Shown: in pieces, positions 61,101 through 63,665 of the stretch
Layout of the letters: every line of letters begins with the position of its first letter
How positions within the stretch are numbered: the first letter of the stretch is position 1
Assembly (NCBI GenBank): GCA_964017235.1
Contig: OZ024930.1
Location: 155,434,221 to 155,498,220 of the forward strand
Length of the DNA: 64,000 nucleotides
Reading direction: 5' to 3'
From: Sabellastarte sp. h YS-2021
Taxonomy: Eukaryota; Annelida; Polychaeta; Sabellida; Sabellidae
Program-made: the position numbers and the translations under genes
Notes under the pieces: generated by a model
What the model was told of the DNA's origin: nothing
Seen by the model: the letters and a program-made list of their open reading frames with translations, nothing else
The model's database searches: none

Positions 61101-63665
61101 TTGTTTTTAAGTACCTGATCATCCTGTCATAGCCTAAATTATAAATATGATTACTCTTAATTTTATTCTATGCTGAATAAGTATAAACTTCCTGTACCAA
61201 GTATTGTGTAACATTCTTGTTACCATGTCATTGTAGGAATCTTATGCCATGCTGAACAAACACGAGCTGCCCGTACCCAGAGAAGAGGCAGAGCGGGTGG
61301 ATACATTACGCTACTCATGGCAGAAACTCACTTCTCTCATGTTTAATGTATCCAACCACCTGATTGACATCCAGCCAAACTACAAGTCAGACCTTATTGA
61401 CAATGTACAGGTCTTCATCAAAGACTGTGCTGATTTCTACTCTGACTACGACACTGTGAGTATAGCCAATAATTGAGTTACTGTTGGTTATAAGTTTCAA
61501 GAAACCTTTAAAATTTGCCATTTTCCAAATACAACTTGTAATTAGTTACAAATAATTACACTAGGGGTGTGACAAGGACAAGTTATTGGGGTCGATTCCT
61601 GTGGGATGAAATTTTGGCTCGACATGAAGCCTTCACAATGTTTAGTATGTACATTGACAGGAAACAACCTCTAATATGGCAGCTCCAGTAAATGAAAAAA
61701 ATATTAGGATAAAAGCCGTGAATTGTTGGAATTAGCTAATGTCACCATATGAAATAGTGGATATTATATTTAAAATGGAGTATTGTGCAGTTTAATGCAA
61801 GTAAGGTGTCTTTTTAACGTTTCACCACATAAAACGTAACCAGTTCAATACGGTATTTTATATATATGTGAGTACTCGACCCTAAAAAGTGGGATCGACT
61901 TTATATGATATTTGCCTCGTTCAGCAGGCCTTGACGACTTGGTCACACCCTTAATTTCCACTAATTGAATTGGTCTAAAACTTTGTGAACTGTCACTGTG
62001 CCTTATCTTCTAAACTATGACCAGTTTTGGACACAGAGAACTTCCATTGCTATATGAATTGAAAATACAGCATTTCCTGATGAGGCCACCTCAAACAGTT
62101 CCATCTAAACACAGCTTACTGTGATTCGACATATAGCCCATTCTGTCATCATTTTCAATTGACCTGTTTAAACCATATGTTAAACTAAGTTATACCCATG
62201 TCACTGTAAGATGTGAAAGTATTTCTTTGTGATGTGCTATACTAATTTGTTTATATGTGTCCATATGTACAGACTGGACCAATGGTTGCTGGTGTACCAC
62301 CAAGAGAGGCTTCAGACCGACTCATCATCTTCCAGAATAGATTTGACACACTCTACAGGAAATATGTCACCTACACAGGTAAAGACACTTGTCTAGTATA
62401 TATAAATAGTCTAAAATTGCCAGTATTGGACAAACTGTATCATTCAAAACTGCCAATGAATTCAAGGGAAAAGATTATATTTTGTGCACCTTAAAGTTAC
62501 AAAACCAAAAAATTGTAGTTACATAACATTCATAATATTTGGCTTGACTGAATCTGATGGCCAATAACCCATATTTTTTTCTGATATTGATCATGTCTAT
62601 TTCAGTGGGCATAGTTTATATAGATGAAAATAGCTGTTTGGATTGCCAATGACCATATATGGGACTAAAATTGTATGATTATAAGGCCTATTTGATTATG
62701 TTAGCCATGAGCTTTTTTTTTTATCAATGTTTTTTGTACATATTTGAATAACGATAATCTGCACAGATGGATAGGAGCTGTAAGTGACCAGGTTTGGAAC
62801 TAAAATTGCACTTTAGCATATGACCAATGAACTGTTCTGTATATATTTGTGGTAACTATTTCAATAATTTCACAGGTGGTGAGGAGCTGTTTGGTCTGTC
62901 AGTGACTGAATACCCAGAGCTGCTGAAGATAAAGAAGGAGCTGAACCTGCTGACCAAACTCTACTCACTCTACAATGATGTCATAGACACTGTCAACGGC
63001 TACTACGATATCCCCTGGGGAGACGTGGACATCGAGAAGATCAATACTGAACTGATTGATTTCCAGAACAGGTAACAACAGCTTGTGTGACAGAGCTAGA
63101 ACTGATTGACTTCTAAAACAGGTCTTTTTGAATAATGATTGAGAAGCAGTCTTTGACAAGATCATACCAAACTTAGTTACTTTCAGAACAGGTGAAAAAA
63201 TGGCATGATTAACAGACCAGTTGATAATGTGGGTACTTTGTACATCTGTTGAATACCTACTGCAACATCCCTATGCAGTGTCTATGAATAAAGTGATAAT
63301 TAGTACGAATATAAAACTGAAGAAAAAATTAAAGCTCAAACAAGGACAGAAGTATAATGGGCTAAAATCATCCTGTCTCACGTTAATGTTAATTTTTACC
63401 AACTTTCACTTTTATCTAATACAGGTGCCGTAAGCTCCCCAAGGCTCTGAAGGAATGGCAAGCCTTTGAAGAGCTGCGCAAGACCATTGATGACTTTAAT
63501 GAGATGGTGCCTCTGTTGGAACTGATGGCAAACAAAGCCATGAAGCCACGCCACTGGAACCGCATGGCGGACCTCACTGGACATGTGTTTGATGTGGAAG
63601 GAGAGAACTTCACACTGCGGAATATTCTGGAAGCTCCTCTACTCCAGAACAAAGAGGAGATTGAG
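7067..63665 (+). CDS. DNAH5: Axonemal dynein heavy chain, DNAH5/DNAH8 type (N-terminal third, exons joined)
   Basis: This is the ATP-driven motor heavy chain of ciliary outer dynein arms. The 25 common exons (2-26) give 1,522 residues in one continuous frame. Family words follow DNAH5 order: [92 protein letters not shown]. Residues about 190-790 of the common part are DHC_N1 (tail, for chain dimerisation and intermediate-chain binding). From about residue 1340 on, DHC_N2 (linker) begins. AAA+ motor, stalk and stop codon lie past the right edge; the whole protein should be near 4,600 residues. DNAH5 and DNAH8 are close paralogues and I cannot separate them here. The coordinates span introns. 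The start shown is the most upstream of several alternative first exons. Confidence 0.95.
7187..8385. other. Start of the long 5' intron region
   Basis: No exon is seen. The segment around 7420-7504 ends in GTCACAGCCCTA and resembles the right half of the hAT-type MITE at 8662-9023, so it is probably a truncated copy. The rest is unremarkable AT-rich sequence. Confidence 0.5.
8386..9615 (+). mobile_element. Interspersed element with three minisatellite units, copy 1
   Basis: Units containing GTAAGGTGTAGGAAGTTGAT start near 8409 and 8558, with a degenerate unit near 9078. After the last unit the sequence (about 9320-9570) matches 57376-57613 closely, including CTCATGGTGTTGAAAA and GCTGTGGGGTACGGGCATCT. 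The two loci are therefore copies of the same element with different unit numbers. A hAT-type MITE interrupts this copy. Confidence 0.75.
8662..9023. mobile_element. hAT-type MITE (362 bp) with perfect TIR and 8-bp TSD
   Basis: The ends are TAAGGCTGTGA and its exact inverse TCACAGCCTTA. The flanks are perfect 8-bp direct repeats GTCATAGT (8654-8661 and 9024-9031), the TSD length of hAT transposons. It has no coding capacity and is inserted inside the minisatellite element at 8386-9615. Confidence 0.9.
9616..10149. other. Intron sequence, possible short MITE fragment
   Basis: A stretch ending GTCACACCCCTAG near 9832, with TAGGGGCAAC near 9711, may be a diverged relative of the hAT-type MITEs. 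Nothing else is recognised. Confidence 0.35.
10150..10600. repeat. Degenerate tandem repeat, about four units of 115-138 bp
   Basis: Related words GGTTTCGGGACTCTAA, GGTTTCTAAACTCTAA, TTTTCTGGACTATAA and CGTTTCAGGACTCTGA begin near 10181, 10298, 10413 and 10551. Each is preceded by a version of AAATTGGTGC and followed by a version of TTGAAACTTGACA. Confidence 0.65.
10601..11807. other. Intron sequence, nothing recognised
   Basis: AT-rich with no supported exon, RNA gene or repeat. The 130-codon open frame ending at 10934 has composition expected by chance. Confidence 0.5.
11808..12321. mobile_element. MITE-like element, copy A
   Basis: It shares most of its length with 23506-23985, including GGTGGAACCACCTCCCAGGA, ACACATGGCCACTGATGG and TTTTGTCTAATGCCTATA. 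The right end TATATCACC is roughly the inverse of the left end. No coding capacity is seen. Confidence 0.7.
12322..14519. other. Intron sequence, only simple repeats
   Basis: Very AT-rich. A short (TTTTG)n run lies at about 14012-14036. No exon or element boundary was found. Confidence 0.5.
14520..14955. repeat. 71-bp tandem repeat, at least five units
   Basis: CCTGTAATAATGTAACACTG-like words begin at about 14593, 14671, 14742, 14813 and 14886. Later units are the most alike, also sharing TGTCAAGAAGACATGTTAC and GCCATTCATGACCATATGG, so the array probably expanded at its right side. Confidence 0.85.
14956..16386. other. Intron sequence; (GA)n and a possible TATA box before first exon B
   Basis: A (GA)n run is at about 16085-16099. 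TATATAG near 16339 lies about 45 bp upstream of the ATG at 16387 and could be a core promoter element. Otherwise nothing is recognised. Confidence 0.4.
16387..16443 (+). CDS. DNAH5: Dynein alternative first exon B (19 codons)
   Basis: ATG GAT ATT opens 19 codons, beginning [10 protein letters not shown] and ending SVTPSARSR, which stop at AGG|GTGAGA in phase 0. Codon content looks protein-like (Ser, Arg, Pro-rich, like exon A) and differs from the AT-rich surroundings. I infer a first exon from ATG, donor and phase only; there is no homologue I can name for so short a peptide. Confidence 0.5.
16444..17489. other. Intron sequence, nothing recognised
   Basis: AT-rich sequence without supported features. 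Confidence 0.5.
17490..21165. repeat. Degenerate tandem array, about seven units, split by an inserted element
   Basis: Units of roughly 145-235 bp share AAATCATGGCCYNTGAATCTTT, then CAGATTTGAACTTTGACCCC, then TTATTATTGGTCCTAGG. Copies of the first word are near 17612, 17845, 19765, 20115, 20261, 20970 and 21117. The array is broken between 17970 and 20948 by the element described next, and within that element array units reappear at about 19735-20290. Confidence 0.7.
17971..20947. mobile_element. Approx. 3 kb element with CAGGCATCCCAG inverted ends
   Basis: The left end CAGGCATCCCAG and right end CTGGGATGCCTG are exact inverses, flanked by direct repeats GGAATG (17965-17970, 20948-20953). 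Removing the element restores a normal unit of the surrounding array, which supports a true insertion. Both subterminal regions are crowded with AAAACCTTTTTTT words on both strands (18000-18130 and 20878-20930). Between about 18350 and 19560 lies another degenerate repeat beginning TTCCCAGCAGAAAGTTGGGG. No transposase frame is visible. Confidence 0.65.
21166..22093. other. Intron sequence with a weak first-exon candidate
   Basis: ATG at 21955 opens ten codons ([10 protein letters not shown]) ending at AAG|GTAAGT (donor at 21985) in phase 0, a full-consensus donor. It could be another alternative first exon but is too short to judge. No other feature is recognised. Confidence 0.3.
22094..22915 (+). 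mobile_element. tRNA-derived SINE, second copy, split by a MITE
   Basis: The left part (22094-22221) has a B-box-like GGTTTGATCCCC and matches the SINE at 5684-5920. The right part (22806-22915) resumes with ATGTACTGGTTTCCTCTGC and ends near GTGTTGAAGGTGACGTTAAA, the same order as in the first SINE. This copy is more diverged. Confidence 0.8.
22222..22805. mobile_element. 584-bp MITE with TGGGCCCGTATTC inverted ends
   Basis: The left end TGGGCCCGTATTCATGAAAG and the inverse of the right end, TGGGCCTGTATTCACGAAAG, agree except at three positions and continue into AGGTCTTAG. The interior repeats the words AAGACTTTTGTCTTA and CTTAAG on both strands. It is inserted in the SINE at 22094-22915. 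Related to the element at 53363-54464. Confidence 0.85.
22916..23505. other. Intron sequence with (AT)n
   Basis: An A-run followed by (AT)n lies at about 23240-23275. Nothing else is recognised. Confidence 0.5.
23506..23985. mobile_element. MITE-like element, copy B
   Basis: Second copy of the 11808-12321 element, same orientation. Its ends are GGCGGTATACCCTGTGG and CCACGGCTTATATCGCC, inverse to each other at 12 of 17 positions, so these are terminal inverted repeats of a non-autonomous DNA transposon. Confidence 0.7.
23986..26415. other. Intron sequence; short LINE-tail remnant
   Basis: At about 25085-25135 the words GGATGCTGTCCCTTAGAATCC and GAGATTAAGCAC match the 3' UTR of the LINE at 1-673, so this is a small LINE-tail relic. 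An ATG at 25554 opens 13 codons to AAG|GTAATT in phase 0, but this is weak. No other feature is recognised. Confidence 0.4.
26416..26667 (+). CDS. DNAH5: Dynein alternative first exon C (84 codons, Ser-rich tip)
   Basis: ATG at 26416 with G at +4 opens 84 codons ending at GTG|GTGAGT (donor at 26668), phase 0. The peptide is rich in Ser, Thr, Lys and Arg. It has STVD at residues 22-25, 37-40 and 57-60, and RKES (19-22), RKIS (27-30) and RKIS (54-57), sites of the R-K-x-S type used by cAMP-dependent kinase. It ends [11 protein letters not shown]. The regular motif repetition and GC above background argue for real coding sequence. The use as an alternative dynein N-terminus is inferred from phase and strand; a separate small gene is the main alternative. 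Confidence 0.6.
26668..30164. other. Intron sequence with a LINE relic and a weak first-exon candidate
   Basis: 27840-28110 holds a decayed LINE RT C-terminus (VWNGLPDDI, then SFFPSVRNS). 28340-28500 carries repeated AGGATTTAAATCC-like words around a T-run. ATG at 29454 opens 15 codons ([15 protein letters not shown]) ending at TCT|GTAAGC in phase 0, a possible but weak first exon. The rest shows nothing. Confidence 0.45.
29986..29993 (+). promoter_or_regulatory. TATA box candidate for first exon D
   Basis: TATAAAAG lies 179 bp upstream of the ATG at 30165, leaving room for a start site near 30015 and a 5' UTR of about 150 bases. Confidence 0.45.
30165..30212 (+). CDS. DNAH5: Dynein alternative first exon D (16 codons)
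   Basis: ATG AGC CAG opens 16 codons, [16 protein letters not shown], ending at AGG|GTGAGT (donor at 30213) in phase 0. The codons are GC-rich inside AT-rich flanks. A TATA box lies upstream. The call rests on ATG, donor strength, phase and promoter signal. Confidence 0.55.
30213..34912. other. Intron sequence, nothing recognised
   Basis: About 4.7 kb of AT-rich sequence without supported exons, RNA genes or element boundaries. Confidence 0.5.
34913..34921 (+). promoter_or_regulatory. TATA box candidate for first exon E
   Basis: TATATAAAA lies about 105 bp upstream of the ATG at 35018, which would give a start site near 34943 and a short 5' UTR. Confidence 0.45.
35018..35083 (+). CDS. DNAH5: Dynein alternative first exon E (22 codons)
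   Basis: ATG at 35018 opens 22 codons starting [16 protein letters not shown] and ending at CAG|GTAAAT in phase 0. In length, basic character and final Gln it resembles the short first-exon peptide of vertebrate DNAH5, which also joins the same downstream helix. It is the first exon nearest to exon 2. Confidence 0.7.
35084..35800. other. Intron between first exon E and exon 2
   Basis: No feature is seen apart from the acceptor TTTTTTACAG at 35791-35800. Confidence 0.6.
35801..35935 (+). CDS. DNAH5: Dynein exon 2, common residues 1-45
   Basis: First exon shared by all predicted isoforms. It begins [16 protein letters not shown] and ends [11 protein letters not shown], a strongly conserved DNAH5/8 signature. 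It enters and leaves in phase 0, with donor CAG|GTAAGG. Residue numbers in these exon entries start at this exon. Confidence 0.95.
35936..36290 (+). repeat. Tandem relics of the exon 2 donor region
   Basis: Six degenerate repeats follow the true donor. They copy the end of exon 2 plus donor (ATACTGGAGGGGAGCCAG|GT). Donor-like positions are 35996 (GTGAGA), 36055 (GTGGGA), 36094 (GTGAGA), 36153 (mutated to ATGAGA), 36221 (GTGAGA) and 36282 (GTAAGA). Spacer words such as AAAAGTAATATCAGGTGATA are also shared. Read-through meets a TGA soon after the true donor. Confidence 0.75.
36291..39216. other. Rest of intron 2
   Basis: AT-rich, with no supported feature before the acceptor TCATGCAG at 39209-39216. 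Confidence 0.6.
39217..39304 (+). CDS. DNAH5: Dynein exon 3, residues 46-75
   Basis: Encodes [20 protein letters not shown] and onward, matching the family region that ends in the FFYQ word. It ends in phase 1. An alternative donor six bases upstream (GTACAG) keeps the same phase and would remove two residues. Confidence 0.9.
39331..39533. repeat. Near-identical 101-bp tandem duplication in intron 3
   Basis: Two copies, starting ATAACATC at 39331 and 39432, differ at only a few positions, so the duplication is recent. It contains no exon-derived sequence. Confidence 0.9.
39686..41037. mobile_element. 1.35 kb element with long inverted ends rich in TTTCGCGAAA
   Basis: The left end begins GTTACAGTAAAGTTGTGTAA and continues into AATTTCGCGAAATTACTGAA. 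The right end is the near-exact inverse over more than 40 bp. The subterminal zones repeat the palindrome ATTTCGYGAAAT. The interior holds about three units with GTCTGGCATACAAG and CACCCTCCAC (39975-40250) and no transposase. A clear TSD was not found. Confidence 0.85.
41038..41922. other. Right part of intron 3
   Basis: No feature apart from an A-run at 41753-41766 and the acceptor TGTTTGTAG before exon 4. Confidence 0.6.
41923..42083 (+). CDS. DNAH5: Dynein exon 4, residues 75-128
   Basis: Encodes [18 protein letters not shown] and then [16 protein letters not shown], a well-conserved DNAH5/8 block. Enters in phase 1 and leaves in phase 0 at CAG|GTATGA. Confidence 0.95.
42321..42426 (+). 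repeat. Decayed upstream copy of the exon 5 acceptor region
   Basis: 42321-42426 is a diverged duplicate of 42431-42540, the end of intron 4 plus the start of exon 5. The copied coding part reads FISMDA-SKSECHK against [14 protein letters not shown] in the real exon. A one-base deletion and loss of the CAG acceptor leave it dead. The other part of intron 4 (42084-42320) shows nothing. Confidence 0.7.
42485..42689 (+). CDS. DNAH5: Dynein exon 5, residues 129-197
   Basis: Encodes [19 protein letters not shown] through [10 protein letters not shown]. Conserved words [12 protein letters not shown] and GWGHLDTP fit the family. Ends in phase 1 at TTG|GTAAGG. Confidence 0.95.
42690..43220. other. 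Intron 5, nothing recognised
   Basis: Only a T-run at about 43056-43069. The acceptor is CTCTGTTTAG. Confidence 0.6.
43221..43384 (+). CDS. DNAH5: Dynein exon 6, residues 197-251
   Basis: Encodes (G)[18 protein letters not shown] through [13 protein letters not shown]1 begins about here. The GAQESL word spans the exon 5/6 junction and confirms the splice. Confidence 0.95.
43544..43567. repeat. C24 homopolymer in intron 6
   Basis: Twenty-four consecutive C on the plus strand, close to the 3' boundary of the antisense retroelement fragment. Confidence 0.95.
43632..44420 (-). CDS. Antisense gag-like open frame, 262 aa, in dynein intron 6
   Basis: An uninterrupted frame runs against the dynein gene, with ATG at 44418-44420. 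The N-terminus has Cys/His residues in a zinc-ribbon-like pattern ([18 protein letters not shown]). A Ser-rich middle with a short coiled-coil-like stretch ([20 protein letters not shown]) follows, then a conserved-looking C-terminal block ([42 protein letters not shown]). The last block reminds me of gag-like ORFs of DIRS-type or LTR retroelements in marine invertebrates; this is from memory and unverified. The final residues after TETEKL look out of frame or truncated. No RT or terminal repeats were found nearby, so it is probably an isolated gag fragment. Confidence 0.55.
   Translation of the reverse strand: MPKVFYCSKCTLQHPRPVGKKCQYEGESLSGDVEVAAPPSTEPDSSDTVSQLILSQLQQLGEKMDLMDRRVQRTEAALGQGTSQASLSSVTSHSAPSLNVPSHSIATECNVESVVPSLGYLRNNDSVQAEVDKRLAELTQLNESATKGRIKSQRGGPGDVTVKRVVDWPQNFILTGSRKVRPSYDDLTMSQWVSDFVRCIQEERSEAAKSSMLDYLGNLMEDASDFSWESAKASHAIVLTNMEADRLQWTETEKLIFVHITI
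44421..45463. other. Remaining intron 6
   Basis: 44421 to about 44990 may be the 5' leader of the antisense retroelement fragment, because its composition is less AT-rich. The remainder is AT-rich with no feature. Confidence 0.35.
45464..45550. repeat. 45-bp tandem duplication before the exon 7 acceptor
   Basis: AGGGTCTCAGAACTTTTGTG... at 45464 recurs with changes at 45509 and ends in GGTAGCATGGT / GGTACCATGGT. Only the downstream copy leads into the functional TTGACAG acceptor. Confidence 0.8.
45559..45735 (+). CDS. DNAH5: Dynein exon 7, residues 252-310
   Basis: DHC_N1. Encodes [34 protein letters not shown], and [15 protein letters not shown]. The GPRAE.HWKKR word is diagnostic of dynein tails. 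Phase 0 on both sides, donor AAG|GTGAGT. Confidence 0.97.
45736..46317. other. Intron 7, nothing recognised
   Basis: No supported feature; acceptor TGTGCCTTCCAG. Confidence 0.6.
46318..46539 (+). CDS. DNAH5: Dynein exon 8, residues 311-384
   Basis: DHC_N1. Encodes [19 protein letters not shown], the CDPLYNSDP word, and [20 protein letters not shown]. Phase 0 on both sides, donor AAG|GTAAAT. Confidence 0.97.
47180..47563. mobile_element. hAT-type MITE (384 bp) in intron 8
   Basis: Ends TAAGGCTGT and ACAGCCTTA are inverted, and the flanks GTTCAAAG (47172-47179) and GTTGAAAG (47564-47571) form an 8-bp TSD with one mismatch. Same family as 8662-9023. The rest of intron 8 (46540-47667) shows nothing. 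Confidence 0.85.
47668..47814 (+). CDS. DNAH5: Dynein exon 9, residues 385-433
   Basis: DHC_N1. Encodes [19 protein letters not shown] through EYQRCFHK. Phase 0 on both sides, donor AAG|GTAAGA. Confidence 0.95.
48029..48191 (+). CDS. DNAH5: Dynein exon 10, residues 434-488
   Basis: DHC_N1. Contains [20 protein letters not shown], one of the best conserved tail words of outer-arm heavy chains. Ends in phase 1. Confidence 0.97.
48192..48681. other. Intron 10, nothing recognised
   Basis: Only a short (TAAA)n run near 48598-48614. Confidence 0.6.
48682..48818 (+). CDS. DNAH5: Dynein exon 11, residues 488-533
   Basis: DHC_N1. Encodes (G)[18 protein letters not shown] and [18 protein letters not shown]. 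Ends in phase 0 at CAT|GTAAGA. Confidence 0.97.
48819..49704. other. Intron 11, nothing recognised
   Basis: Only a T-run near 49483-49499; no supported exon. Confidence 0.6.
49705..49933 (+). CDS. DNAH5: Dynein exon 12, residues 534-610
   Basis: DHC_N1. Encodes [38 protein letters not shown] and [13 protein letters not shown](G). Ends in phase 1 at CTG|GTATGT. Confidence 0.97.
49934..50598. other. Intron 12, nothing recognised
   Basis: No supported feature; acceptor TTCCTTTTAG. Confidence 0.6.
50599..50777 (+). CDS. DNAH5: Dynein exon 13, residues 610-669
   Basis: DHC_N1. Encodes (G)[19 protein letters not shown] and [15 protein letters not shown]. The [10 protein letters not shown] word spans the exon junction and is typical of the family. 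Donor CAG|GTCAGG. Confidence 0.97.
50778..51495. other. Intron 13, nothing recognised
   Basis: No supported feature; acceptor TTTCACAG. Confidence 0.6.
51496..51702 (+). CDS. DNAH5: Dynein exon 14, residues 670-738
   Basis: DHC_N1. Contains [20 protein letters not shown] and [11 protein letters not shown], hallmark words of dynein tails. Ends at AAC|GTAAGT in phase 0. Confidence 0.97.
51891..51963 (+). other. Pre-miRNA-sized perfect hairpin in intron 14
   Basis: Left arm 51902-51920 (ATTCAGTCACAAAATAGCC) is an exact inverse of 51934-51952, with a 13-base loop. Outside a 3-base mismatch the stem continues with CTTTATTG / CAATAAAG, giving a stem of about 30 bp in 73 bases. It could be an intronic microRNA precursor, a tiny palindromic element, or a local inverted duplication. 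The rest of intron 14 shows nothing. Confidence 0.7.
52091..52262 (+). CDS. DNAH5: Dynein exon 15, residues 739-796
   Basis: End of DHC_N1. Encodes [20 protein letters not shown] and [20 protein letters not shown]. Ends in phase 1. Confidence 0.97.
52263..53009. other. Intron 15, nothing recognised
   Basis: AT-rich, no supported feature; acceptor TAATACAG. Confidence 0.6.
53010..53155 (+). CDS. DNAH5: Dynein exon 16, residues 796-844
   Basis: Encodes (A)[18 protein letters not shown] and [15 protein letters not shown], then [12 protein letters not shown]. Ends in phase 0 at CAG|GTAGAT. Confidence 0.95.
53363..54464. mobile_element. 1.1 kb element with CTGGGCCCGGATTTAC inverted ends, intron 16
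   Basis: About 31 bp at each end are perfect inverses (CTGGGCCCGGATTTACAAAG, continuing ATTCTTAAACT). The flanks GTCATCC (53356-53362) and GTCTTCC (54465-54471) may be a TSD with one mismatch. Subterminal zones repeat GAGTTTATG / CATAAACTC words. No transposase is seen. The rest of intron 16 shows nothing clear. Confidence 0.88.
54920..55118 (+). CDS. DNAH5: Dynein exon 17, residues 845-911
   Basis: Encodes [19 protein letters not shown] and [19 protein letters not shown], then a very acidic stretch ([14 protein letters not shown]). The acidic and Ser-rich part is a variable linker in the family. Ends in phase 1. Confidence 0.93.
55119..55713. other. Intron 17, nothing recognised
   Basis: No supported feature; acceptor TGTCCTTTTAG. 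Confidence 0.6.
55714..55868 (+). CDS. DNAH5: Dynein exon 18, residues 911-962
   Basis: A basic Ser-rich start ([19 protein letters not shown]) followed by a predicted helix ([18 protein letters not shown]) and the conserved [13 protein letters not shown]. Ends in phase 0 at AAG|GTGAGG. Confidence 0.95.
55990..57615 (+). mobile_element. Interspersed element with seven minisatellite units, copy 2, intron 18
   Basis: It starts near TTATCCCACAGCCCTTAAGG, passes through a GGGC-rich stretch (56061-56123), and then carries seven units of about 127-147 bp. Unit words TATATCTCNGAAACCGTAAG lie near 56133, 56279, 56424, 56571, 56709, 56856 and 56983. It ends with the same unique tail as 8386-9615. The paired words CCCACAGCC at the start and GGCTGTGGGG at the end suggest short inverted termini. 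Confidence 0.8.
57777..58020 (+). CDS. DNAH5: Dynein exon 19, residues 963-1044
   Basis: Encodes [20 protein letters not shown], then [20 protein letters not shown] and [18 protein letters not shown]. Conserved words match DNAH5 (IPNIVM-type, SVPKGVRQWS-type). Ends in phase 1 at TGG|GTGAGG. Confidence 0.95.
58021..58785. other. Intron 19, nothing recognised
   Basis: No supported feature apart from a T-rich run near 58610-58634. Confidence 0.6.
58786..59021 (+). CDS. DNAH5: Dynein exon 20, residues 1044-1122
   Basis: Begins with a variable Ser/Arg-rich insert ([20 protein letters not shown], with RRNS matching the R-R-x-S kinase consensus) and ends with the conserved [19 protein letters not shown]. 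Vertebrate DNAH5 is acidic in the corresponding linker. Ends in phase 0 at AAG|GTAAGC. Confidence 0.93.
59192..59355 (+). pseudogene. Dead duplicate of exon 20 sequence in intron 20
   Basis: 59251-59355 translates as [19 protein letters not shown], against [20 protein letters not shown] in the real exon. The copy has an in-frame stop and no donor. Just upstream, about 59184-59215 resembles the last bases of exon 20 plus its donor (ACCATCAAACAG|GTAAACTA). This is therefore a local, decayed exon duplication with at least two copies. Confidence 0.8.
59519..59720 (+). CDS. DNAH5: Dynein exon 21, residues 1123-1190
   Basis: Encodes [20 protein letters not shown], then [20 protein letters not shown] and VGAIALYT(E). 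Ends in phase 1 at CTG|GTCAGT. Confidence 0.96.
59721..60204. other. Intron 21, simple repeats only
   Basis: Two related T-rich segments (AAAGAATAAGARTRAAAT then T-run) lie at about 59802-59881. Nothing else is seen. Confidence 0.6.
60205..60440 (+). CDS. DNAH5: Dynein exon 22, residues 1190-1268
   Basis: Encodes (E)[19 protein letters not shown] and [20 protein letters not shown], then IDMAIGPIE. The RPI.DLDD.R.AM word is strongly conserved in dynein tails. Ends in phase 0 at GAG|GTAAAA. Confidence 0.97.
60441..61236. other. Intron 22 with a 25-bp tandem duplication
   Basis: TTACCAATTAAAGTCAAATG occurs at 60677 and 60702 as a perfect 25-bp duplication. Nothing else is seen. Confidence 0.65.
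61237..61455 (+). CDS. DNAH5: Dynein exon 23, residues 1269-1341
   Basis: Encodes [31 protein letters not shown] and [11 protein letters not shown]. Phase 0 on both sides, donor ACT|GTGAGT. Confidence 0.97.
61562..61953. mobile_element. hAT-type MITE (392 bp) in intron 23
   Basis: Ends TAGGGGTGTGAC and GTCACACCCTTA are inverted with one mismatch. The flanks AATTACAC and ATTTCCAC could be an aged 8-bp TSD (6 of 8). The remainder of intron 23 shows nothing. Confidence 0.75.
62273..62378 (+). CDS. DNAH5: Dynein exon 24, residues 1342-1377
   Basis: Encodes [20 protein letters not shown] and [12 protein letters not shown](G). The ASDRLI.FQN.FD..YRKY word places it near the start of DHC_N2. Ends in phase 1. 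Confidence 0.97.
62615..62790 (+). repeat. Two decayed copies of the exon 25 start in intron 24
   Basis: About 62620-62653 contains AGCTGTTTGGATTGCCAATG, and about 62754-62790 contains CACAGATGGATAGGAGCTGT. Both resemble the exon 25 acceptor and first bases (CACAGGTGGTGAGGAGCTGT, then TTGGTCTGTCAGTGAC). Both relics are followed by related GGGACTAAAATTG-type sequence, so they share a unit. Confidence 0.55.
62876..63071 (+). CDS. DNAH5: Dynein exon 25, residues 1377-1442
   Basis: DHC_N2 linker. Encodes [20 protein letters not shown] and [19 protein letters not shown], then ELIDFQN(R). It is the only exon ending in phase 2; the split Arg codon is completed by exon 26. Confidence 0.97.
63072..63424 (+). 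repeat. Intron 25 with two relics of the exon 25 donor region
   Basis: The true end GAACTGATTGATTTCCAGAACAG|GT is echoed at 63099-63121 (GAACTGATTGACTTCTAAAACAG|GT) and at about 63173-63191 (TTAGTTACTTTCAGAACAG|GT). Both keep GT but have weak donor contexts. The rest of the intron shows nothing. Confidence 0.75.
63425..63665 (+). CDS. DNAH5: Dynein exon 26, residues 1442-1522
   Basis: DHC_N2 linker. Encodes [20 protein letters not shown] and [20 protein letters not shown], then [12 protein letters not shown]. The W..RM..LTGH word is conserved in all dynein linkers. Ends in phase 0 at GAG|GTAAGG. Confidence 0.97.
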
